64,000 bases of DNA, taken from positions 8,467 through 72,466 of the forward strand of contig JAFDVS010000113.1 in NCBI GenBank assembly GCA_018268935.1. Direction: 5' to 3'. This DNA comes from Acidobacteriota bacterium (GTDB taxonomy: Bacteria > Acidobacteriota > Terriglobia > Bryobacterales > Bryobacteraceae). A model generated the notes under the pieces. That model was not told where the DNA came from, made no database searches, and saw only the letters and a list, made by a program, of their open reading frames with translations. This document shows positions 57,762 to 64,000 of this stretch, piece after piece; position 1 is the first letter of the stretch, and the number at the start of each line of letters is the position of its first letter. The translations under genes were made by a program, and so were the position numbers.

Positions 57762-58559
57762 ATGCGGCTCCGGGTATGCGTTCTGCTGGGCGTCGTGGGT
57801 TTGTGCGCGGCGCTGGGCTGGGCGCAGCGGTCGGGGCGGGTGTGGGCGAAATATGAGTGGGAGATGCAGGATCCGGTGGATGATCCGCCGGATGTGGGGC
57901 GGAAGGGTGAATTTGCGCTGGGGAGGCTGCGGTACCGGTCTCCGCTGGATGGACGGGGGAGGTATTTCCGGTGGGGGATTGATGCGAACAAGGGCGACAG
58001 GGTGTTCATTTCGCTTTTGCATCGACTGACTCGGATTGATGTGGAGCCGATTGAGACGATCATTGATGCTTCGAGCGATGAAATGTTCGAGCATCCGTTT
58101 CTGTTTGCGGTGTCGACGGGGGATTGGGAGTTATCGAGGGCGGAGGCGGAACGGTTGCGGAAGTATTTCGACCGGGGCGGGTTTTTGCTGGTGGATGATT
58201 TTCACAACGAGGGTGAGTGGGCGACGTTTATGGAGGGGATCCGGATGATCGATGCGAAGGCGCAGGTGGTGGAACTGGCGGATCCGGATGCGATTTTTCA
58301 TACGGTTTTCGATATGACGCATCGTATTCGGGTGCCGGGGGCGAATGTGGTGCATGGATCGGGGATTGAGCGGGGTGGAGTGACGCCGCACTGGCGGGCG
58401 GTGCTGGATGGGAAAGGGCGGATGATGGTGGCGATTACGTTCAATCAGGATATCGGGGATGGATGGGAGTTTGCGGATGAGCCGGATTATCCGGAGAAAT
58501 TTTCGGGGGAGGCGATCCGGCTGGGGGTGAATTATGTGATTTATGCCATGACACATTGA
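57762..58559 (+). CDS. DUF4159-domain secreted protein
   Basis: 265 aa with signal (MRLRVCVLLGVVGLCAALGWAQ). Matches DUF4159: VWAKYEWEMQDP near the start, then IDASSDEMFEHPFLFAVSTG, RLRKYFDRGGFLLVDDFHNE, VFDMTHRIRVPGAN and AITFNQDIGDGWEFAD. DUF4159 adopts a GATase-like fold, of unknown role. TAGTCT (57750-57755) is 6 nt before the ATG with GGAGGG between, too close to be a Shine-Dalgarno site, so leaderless translation is likely. Followed by two hairpins that may end its transcript. Confidence 0.82.
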   Translation: MRLRVCVLLGVVGLCAALGWAQRSGRVWAKYEWEMQDPVDDPPDVGRKGEFALGRLRYRSPLDGRGRYFRWGIDANKGDRVFISLLHRLTRIDVEPIETIIDASSDEMFEHPFLFAVSTGDWELSRAEAERLRKYFDRGGFLLVDDFHNEGEWATFMEGIRMIDAKAQVVELADPDAIFHTVFDMTHRIRVPGANVVHGSGIERGGVTPHWRAVLDGKGRMMVAITFNQDIGDGWEFADEPDYPEKFSGEAIRLGVNYVIYAMTH

Positions 58560-58595
58560 GGGGGGACTTGTGAATGAAACTTTGGGCTGGTCGGG

Positions 58596-58649
58596 CGGCC
58601 CTTCGGGCCGATGCAGGCCACTGGACGACGATGGCCTGCACCACTTTTT
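58596..58649 (+). terminator. Double hairpin plus T-run after DUF4159
   Basis: First stem CGGCCC-TTC-GGGCCG (58596-58610). Second stem GCAGGCCA (58613-58620) and TGGCCTGC (58632-58639) with an 11-nt loop. Then TTTTT at 58645-58649. Placement 37 bp past the stop fits a terminator. Confidence 0.55.
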
Positions 58650-58699
58650 GCGTGAAGGTTGGGGCATGGGTTATTCGGGATAAGAGGCCAGGAGACGGA

Positions 58700-60565
58700 A
58701 TGTTTGCTATTTGGATGGTTTGGATTGGTTGCGTTTGGGCGCAGCATGGCGTGATTCGGGAGTATGCGGCTTTGGCTCCTCGGGCGGAGGCTGTCGCGCT
58801 GCGGCCTTTGGCGGATTTTAGTTTGACGGATGTCAGTGTTGCGGTGGGGCACGATGGGGCGTATTACATGACGGGGTCGGAGGCGGCGGGGTTTGTGCCA
58901 CGAGTGCGGATCTGGCGGTCGGCGGATTTGCGGGATTGGAAGGTGGTGCGAGAGGTGAGTGGGGAACGTGGGGTGCGGGCTCCGGAGATTCATTTCTTGC
59001 GGGGACGGTATTGGTTGACGTTGGGATTGGAGGGCGGTGGGACGGAGTTGGTTTCGTTTGCATCCACCGATGTTGGGAAGAGTGGGGTGCGGCGGGTGAG
59101 AGTTACGGAGAAGGGGTTTGATCCTTCTTTGTTTTTGGATGATGATGGATCGTTTTATTGGGTGATGGGTGCGGGGGAAGTGGCGAAGATGAAGGCCGAT
59201 CCGATGGAGGGATTGGCGGAGGCGCCGAAGGCGGTGATTGCTCCGTTGACTGGTGATTTGCGGAGCGTGGGGATGCGTGGGGCGTTTTTGGCGAAAATTG
59301 GCGGGTATTATCACTTGTTCGTGGCGGAGCGGCGATTGCGGCATGGGGAATTGGGACGCACGGGGTTGCCGGGCGGGACGGATGATGTGTTTGTGGCGGT
59401 GTCGGCAAAGCCGGATTCGGGGTATGGGGCGAAGCGATATCTGGCGTTTCCGCATGCGGGACAGACGACGTTGTTTCGCAAAGCGGGCGGGGAGTGGATG
59501 GCTACGTTTTCGTGCACGGATGCGCGGGGTGTGTTTCGCGGGAAGCCGGGGGCGTTCGCGGTGGAGCAGGTGGATGCATCGAAGGCGGTGTGGCCGATCG
59601 GGTTTGATTTTGACCGGCCGGATCCGCCGGTGAAGTATACGCCTCCGGGGTTTCTGCTGCGGCCGTCGACGGCGTTTGTGTATGAAAGTGGAGTGGGCGG
59701 GCTGCATCCGGTTCCCATGGATGCGGTGCCGGGGCAGAAAGCTGGTTTCGCGTGGATTCGCGATACGTCAGTGACTCGCGGACATGACGGGAATTTGTAT
59801 ATGACGGGCACTTCGGGGAATATGGATGCGATTCATTTGTGGCGGTCTGAGGATGGGAAGCGGTTTTCTTATGTGCAGGCGGTGTTCCGGTTGGATGGGG
59901 GAGATAGCAGCTTGTGGTACAACCAGGCGGCGCGGCGGCTGCTGTGGGCTCCGGAGATTCACTATTTGAATGGGACGTACTACATTGCGTGGTGCGTGAA
60001 TTTGAAGCTGGGGATGGGATTGTTGAAGAGCACGAGCGGGAAGCCGGAAGGGCCGTACGTGCCGACCTATGAGGGGAACCGGGCGTTTATCAGCCCGAAC
60101 ATCGATGCGTCGCTGTTTGCCGATGAGGATGGGACTCCGTATTTCGTGTGGCAGGGGCGATATTTGCGGAAGATGAAACGCGACTTCAGCGGGTTTGACG
60201 GGGAGCGCGTGGAGTTGTTGACGGTAGATGGCGAGCAGGTGGGGTATGAAGGGATTTTTCTGCGGAAGATCGGGAAGTGGTATGTGGTGCTGGCGGCGGA
60301 GTGGAATGGCGGGGGGAATCGGGAAGATGGGACGTACGACATGATGTACAGCGTGTCGCGGGATTTGAAGGGGCCGTATACGCGGCGGCGGGTGGGCGTG
60401 CCGCATGGCGGGCATAGTACGCTGTTTCAGAATCGCGGCGGGGATTGGTTTCTGGCGTTTTTTGGCAATGACCGGACGGCTCCGTTCCGGGCGATGCCGG
60501 GAGTTGTGAAATTAGATATTCGGGACACTGGCGATGATTTGGTGATTGCGCCGGTGATGGAGTGA
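58700..60565 (+). CDS. Tandem GH43-like five-bladed propeller glycosidase
   Basis: 621 aa from ATG 58700 (GGAGACGGA before it; signal MFAIWMVWIGCVWAQ). The longer frame runs through the terminator hairpins and is rejected. The protein is two copies of one fold: LTDVSVAVGHDGAYYMTGSE, IWRSADLRDWKVV and RAPEIHFLRGRYWLTLG in the first half, and RDTSVTRGHDGNLYMTGTSG, LWRSEDGKRF and WAPEIHYLNGTYYIAW in the second. The APEIH glutamate and an aspartate in DTSV/DPSLF are in the usual GH43-like places. Substrate probably arabino- or xylo-type side chains, by family only. Seven bp ahead of the DUF1697 fusion gene. Confidence 0.8.
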   Translation: MFAIWMVWIGCVWAQHGVIREYAALAPRAEAVALRPLADFSLTDVSVAVGHDGAYYMTGSEAAGFVPRVRIWRSADLRDWKVVREVSGERGVRAPEIHFLRGRYWLTLGLEGGGTELVSFASTDVGKSGVRRVRVTEKGFDPSLFLDDDGSFYWVMGAGEVAKMKADPMEGLAEAPKAVIAPLTGDLRSVGMRGAFLAKIGGYYHLFVAERRLRHGELGRTGLPGGTDDVFVAVSAKPDSGYGAKRYLAFPHAGQTTLFRKAGGEWMATFSCTDARGVFRGKPGAFAVEQVDASKAVWPIGFDFDRPDPPVKYTPPGFLLRPSTAFVYESGVGGLHPVPMDAVPGQKAGFAWIRDTSVTRGHDGNLYMTGTSGNMDAIHLWRSEDGKRFSYVQAVFRLDGGDSSLWYNQAARRLLWAPEIHYLNGTYYIAWCVNLKLGMGLLKSTSGKPEGPYVPTYEGNRAFISPNIDASLFADEDGTPYFVWQGRYLRKMKRDFSGFDGERVELLTVDGEQVGYEGIFLRKIGKWYVVLAAEWNGGGNREDGTYDMMYSVSRDLKGPYTRRRVGVPHGGHSTLFQNRGGDWFLAFFGNDRTAPFRAMPGVVKLDIRDTGDDLVIAPVME

Positions 60566-60572
60566 AATACGT

Positions 60573-62288
60573 ATGCCTTCGATGATTGTGCTGCTGCGGG
60601 GCGTGAATGTGGGCGGGAAGAAGATGATCAAGATGGAGAAGCTGCGCGGGATTTTGGAATCGCTGGGATTGAGTGAGGTGAAGACGTATATACAGAGCGG
60701 CAATGCGGTGTGCCGTGTGGCGAAGGTGAGTGCGGGGCTGGCGGGGAAGATTGAGGGGGCGATTGAGGCCGAGTGCGGATTCCGGCCGGAGGTGGTGGTG
60801 CGCACGGAGGAGGAGTGGCGGGCGGTGATGGCGGCGAATCCGTTTGCGGGGCGGGATGGCGTGGAACCGAATAAGCTGCATGTTCATTTTTTGAGGGGCG
60901 CGGCGAGTGGTGCAGGGTTGGAGAATGTGGCGCGGCGGACGAACGAGGAGATGCACCTGGTGGGGCGCGAGGTGTTCGTGTATTATCCCGATGGGATCGG
61001 GCAGACGAAGATTACGGCTGCGGCGTTTGATAAAGCAGTGGGCACGACGAATACGGCCCGGAATTGGAATACGGTCATGAAGCTTGCTTCGATGTTGCTG
61101 TTGGTTGTGGCGTGTGCGTTTGGGGAGGATTACTTTCCGCCGCCGGATGCGAAGGGGGGATGGCGCACGGCGAGTCCGGCGAAGGTGGGGATGGACGCGG
61201 CGAAGCTGGACGAAGCGTTCGCCTATGTGGAGAAGACGAGCCAGCATGGCGGATTGCTGGTGGTGCGGCACGGGCAGTTGGTTTATGAGCGCTACTTCGG
61301 GCGGGGGAATCGCGAGGCGCTGCCGGAACTGGCTTCGTGCGGGAAGGCGTTCACGAGCCTGGCGACGGGGATCATGTTGCGGGAGTTTGCTTCGCAGTTT
61401 CCGCACGGGCTGGATGAGAAGGTGTATTCATCGAAGTACCTGCCGGAGCAGTATTTTCCTGTGGACGATCCGCGGAAGCTGCAAATTTCGTTGGGGCAAG
61501 TGCTGGCGATGTCGGCGGGACTGCGGGGGACGAATCCGGTGTATGTGAAGGGAGAGCGGCAGACATGGGAGAATCCGACGGCGGACAACGGGCCGTATTC
61601 GACCACCGATGATTTCGCGATGAAGCAATCGTTGTGGTGCGATCCGGGGGCGTGCTATTCGTATTCGACTTCGTCGAGCCATGTGCCGGCGATGATCGTG
61701 CGGAAGATCACAGGGATGGAGATGGAGGATTACATGCGGAAGCGGTTGACGGGGCCGCTGGGGTTTGGGGAATGGGGATATGCGATGTACCGGCCGAAGC
61801 TGAAGGGCGGGATCGACGCCAATGGGCGCATGCTGCATACGCCTGGGGGAGGGAGTATCGCGGTGCGGGCGACGGATATGCTGCGGTTCGGATATCTGAT
61901 GCTGCATGAAGGACGGTGGGGCAAGCAGCAGGTGGTGCCCAAGGAGTTTGCGAAGATGTGCGGGCGGCTGTCGCCGTACAATCCGCACTACAGCCACAGC
62001 TTCAATTTCAATGTGAATGGGGACGGGCATTTGCAGGGTGTTCCGCGTGATGCGTATTGGAAGGGCGGTAGCGGCGGGTATGCGATTTATGTGGCGCCGT
62101 CGCTGGATCTGGTGGTGTGGAAGCTGGGCGGGACGGAATCGCAGTATGATCCGGCGTTGACGCGGTTGCCGGTGAAGTACAAGTACGACGGGTCGCGGGA
62201 TGGGTGGAAGGCGGGGGATGCGAAGGAGATTGGCGATGCGACGGGACGCACGTTGCAGATGGTGGTGGCGGCGGTGGGCGGAAAGTAG
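60573..62288 (+). CDS. In-frame fusion of DUF1697 protein and secreted beta-lactamase-like serine hydrolase
   Basis: 571 aa. Residues 1-168 are a full DUF1697 domain (MIVLLRGVNVGGKKMIKMEK, TYIQSGNAV, RTEEEWRAVMAANPFA, ARNWNTV). At residue 169 a complete signal peptide begins (MKLASMLLLVVACAFGEDYF), leading into a class C/penicillin-binding-like hydrolase with SxxK as Ser-Cys-Gly-Lys (LASCGKAFTSLATG), a Tyr motif YSYSTSSSH and HTPGGG. DUF1697 proteins normally end with ARNWNTV.KL, so the join uses the same MKLAS residues for both parts. ATG 61077 may be used as an internal start giving the exported hydrolase (403 aa). Likely produced by a deletion between two adjacent genes. Confidence 0.78.
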   Translation: MPSMIVLLRGVNVGGKKMIKMEKLRGILESLGLSEVKTYIQSGNAVCRVAKVSAGLAGKIEGAIEAECGFRPEVVVRTEEEWRAVMAANPFAGRDGVEPNKLHVHFLRGAASGAGLENVARRTNEEMHLVGREVFVYYPDGIGQTKITAAAFDKAVGTTNTARNWNTVMKLASMLLLVVACAFGEDYFPPPDAKGGWRTASPAKVGMDAAKLDEAFAYVEKTSQHGGLLVVRHGQLVYERYFGRGNREALPELASCGKAFTSLATGIMLREFASQFPHGLDEKVYSSKYLPEQYFPVDDPRKLQISLGQVLAMSAGLRGTNPVYVKGERQTWENPTADNGPYSTTDDFAMKQSLWCDPGACYSYSTSSSHVPAMIVRKITGMEMEDYMRKRLTGPLGFGEWGYAMYRPKLKGGIDANGRMLHTPGGGSIAVRATDMLRFGYLMLHEGRWGKQQVVPKEFAKMCGRLSPYNPHYSHSFNFNVNGDGHLQGVPRDAYWKGGSGGYAIYVAPSLDLVVWKLGGTESQYDPALTRLPVKYKYDGSRDGWKAGDAKEIGDATGRTLQMVVAAVGGK

Positions 62289-62326
62289 TCCACGGATTGG
62301 CGGTGTGCGCCGTCTGATTTGCAGGT

Positions 62327-64000
62327 ATGACGGATCTACGGTTCTGCTTGCGGTCTTTGCGGTCGACGCCGGGGTTCACGGCGACAGCGATGCTGACGCT
62401 GGTGCTGGGGATGGGTGCGACGACGGCGATGTTCAGCATCGTGTACGCGGTGCTGTTCCGGCCGTTGCCTTATCGCGATGCGGGGCGGCTGGTGAATATC
62501 ATGGGCGAGCAGCAGGGCGGGGTTTCGCGGCGATTGTATGAAGCGCTGCAGGGTTCGAGCGGGGCGCTGGAGCAGGTAGCGCTGTATTACCGGAACACAG
62601 GATGGTCTCGGGTGATTGCCGGCGGGCGGGTGGACCCGGAACAGGTGCAAGCGGGGTTTGTATCGGCGGAGATGTTTTCGGTGTTGGGTGTTGCTCCGGT
62701 GGTGGGGCGTGGGTTTGACGCGGCTGAAGTGCGGCGGGGGGAAGCGGTGGCGGTGCTGAGCCAGGGGATGTGGATGCGGCGATTTGGGGGGAGTGCGCAG
62801 GTTGTGGGTCAGAGCCTGGAACTGGATGGGCGGCCGTTCACGATCATCGGGGTGATGCCTGGGACGTTTGCATTTCCTGGTCGCGATACGGAGGTTTGGG
62901 CGCCGATTTCCACGCACCGGGCGTGGATGGAGCGGCCTTCGATGGACGATGTGCACACGCATGGCTTCTACCTGCGGTGGAATCTGGTGGGGAGATTGCG
63001 CGCGGGGGCAACTGTGGCGATGGCGCAGCAGGAATTGGCGGTGGTGGATGCGAGGCTGATGGAACAGGATCGGAATTGGAACATGGGGCTGGGGGTGAAG
63101 GTGTTGCCGGTGAGCATTGAGGTGGGGGAACGCGTGCGGTTGTCGTTGTGGCTGCTGTTTGCGGCGGTGGGGCTGGTGCTGCTGATTGCGTGCGCGAATG
63201 TGGCGAATCTGCTGCTGGCGCGGGGTGTGGCGCGGAAGAAGGAGATTGCGGTGCGGCTGGCGCTGGGGGCAACGGAAGGGCGCATTGTGCGGCAGATTCT
63301 GACGGAGAGCGTGGTGCTGGTGTCGCTGGCCGGCTGCGTGGCGGTGTTGGTGGCGGGCTGGATGATACGGTTGCTGGTGGAATGGGGTCCGGCGGATGTG
63401 CCACGGCTGGACGAGGCGCGAGTGGATTGGGTGGTGCTGCTGTTTGCGGTGGCGGCGGCGATGGTGACGGCGCTGCTGTTTGGCGCGGGGCCGGCGTGGC
63501 ATGCGGCGCGGAATGATCCGCAGGAGGGATTGCGGAGAGGCGGCGGAAGGAATACGAGCAGTGGGGAGACTCGCACGAGCGGAGTGCTGATTGTGGCGGA
63601 GTTTGCGCTGGCGATTGTGCTGGCGCTGCCTGCGGGGTTGTTATTGCGGAGCTTGTGGATGGCGCATGCGGTGGATCTGGGGTATCAGCCGGACCGGCTG
63701 GTGGCGTTGCGTGTGCAGTATCCGCGAAGTGGATTGCAGGACCGGCTGGAGGAGAGGCTGCGGGCGATTGCGGGCGTGGAGAGCGTGGGCGGGATCCGGA
63801 GTTTGTTTGAGTTGGAGGCGCCGCCTCGGAACAGCTTGCGCGCAGTGGAGGGGGAGGGGGCGGAGATGGAGGCGAATCGCCCGCTGACGTGGACTACGGT
63901 GAGTGGGGAATATTTTCGGGCGATGGGGATTGCGGTGGTTGCGGGGCGTGTGTTTTCGGATACGGATGGCAAGGGGGCGGCGCTGGCGGCGGTGATTGAT
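62327..64000 (+). CDS. ADOP-type MacB/FtsX permease (3' end beyond window)
   Basis: 558 codons visible. Acidobacterial duplicated orphan permease: membrane helix near the start (ATAMLTLVLGMGATTAMFSI), then YAVLFRPLPYRDAGRLV, a periplasmic MacB core domain (VSAEMFSVLGVAPVVGRGFD, VLSQGMWMRRFGGS, FTIIGVMPGTFAFP), and an FtsX block (VGLVLLIACANVANLLLARG, EIAVRLALGATEGRIVRQIL). The second half begins with GVLIVAEFALAIVLALPAGL and ends at the window edge in its periplasmic part. Acts with an ATPase in macrolide-exporter-like systems, but ADOP genes usually have no ATPase next to them, as here. Confidence 0.88.
   Translation, partial: MTDLRFCLRSLRSTPGFTATAMLTLVLGMGATTAMFSIVYAVLFRPLPYRDAGRLVNIMGEQQGGVSRRLYEALQGSSGALEQVALYYRNTGWSRVIAGGRVDPEQVQAGFVSAEMFSVLGVAPVVGRGFDAAEVRRGEAVAVLSQGMWMRRFGGSAQVVGQSLELDGRPFTIIGVMPGTFAFPGRDTEVWAPISTHRAWMERPSMDDVHTHGFYLRWNLVGRLRAGATVAMAQQELAVVDARLMEQDRNWNMGLGVKVLPVSIEVGERVRLSLWLLFAAVGLVLLIACANVANLLLARGVARKKEIAVRLALGATEGRIVRQILTESVVLVSLAGCVAVLVAGWMIRLLVEWGPADVPRLDEARVDWVVLLFAVAAAMVTALLFGAGPAWHAARNDPQEGLRRGGGRNTSSGETRTSGVLIVAEFALAIVLALPAGLLLRSLWMAHAVDLGYQPDRLVALRVQYPRSGLQDRLEERLRAIAGVESVGGIRSLFELEAPPRNSLRAVEGEGAEMEANRPLTWTTVSGEYFRAMGIAVVAGRVFSDTDGKGAALAAVID

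Overview
The window looks like chromosomal DNA of an Acidobacteriota bacterium, most likely Bryobacterales/Solibacter-like. The grounds are very high GC, four giant TonB-dependent receptors with an N-terminal carboxypeptidase-regulatory domain, a Planctomycete-type cytochrome/DUF1549/DUF1553 + DUF1501 pair, type I sulfatases, PQQ propeller enzymes with fused c-type cytochromes, and an ADOP-type MacB/FtsX permease running off the right end. This is inferred from gene content; no rRNA or tRNA gene was seen.

Layout. 1-7.2 kb: an IclR regulator (cut by the left edge), a divergent TonB receptor and a secreted PHP-like protein. 7.2-11.3 kb: a scrap zone holding a bicupin that loses its 3' end at a repeat, a broken minus-strand gene, an intact di-haem cytochrome, an orphan antitoxin, a damaged hicBA pair, and shuffled pieces of a gamma-glutamyltransferase and other genes. 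11.3-22.4 kb: gamma-glutamyltransferase, heparinase-like protein, a collagen-like surface protein, a lactonase-type propeller, a sulfatase, an intact VapBC pair and a secreted FAD oxidoreductase. 22.4-29.6 kb: a vapB with a vapC remnant, an NlpC/P60-like protein, and a tight operon of sugar dehydrogenase-cytochrome, DUF1549/1553 and DUF1501 proteins. 29.6-33.8 kb: a CoA ligase, a HemN-like radical SAM protein and an AsmA-like protein. 33.8-47 kb: two more TonB receptors around a terminase-like gene pair, a GH140-like enzyme and a second sulfatase firing from one shared promoter, two tandem small secreted proteins and a GlsB-like membrane protein. 47-57.6 kb: a zinc-ribbon membrane protein with an M50 protease that appears to start at ATT, a frameshifted brnTA, a two-gene PQQ operon and the fourth receptor. 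57.7-64 kb: DUF4159, a double GH43-like propeller, a DUF1697/beta-lactamase fusion and the partial permease.

Working together: receptors, sulfatases, heparinase-like, GH140-like and GH43-like proteins suggest uptake and breakdown of sulfated or pectic plant/exopolysaccharides, with sugar oxidation in the periplasm by PQQ enzymes passing electrons to c-type cytochromes. This is inference from families.

Two features cut across genes. The + strand is strongly C-rich up to about 23 kb, balanced to about 33 kb and strongly G-rich after that, regardless of gene direction. Small extragenic hairpin repeats sit at stop codons and at points where genes are broken. About ten genes start a few bases after a -10-like hexamer, which suggests leaderless mRNAs. 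The best candidates for an undescribed system are the terminase-like pair at 37.25-39.30 kb and the hairpin repeat family.
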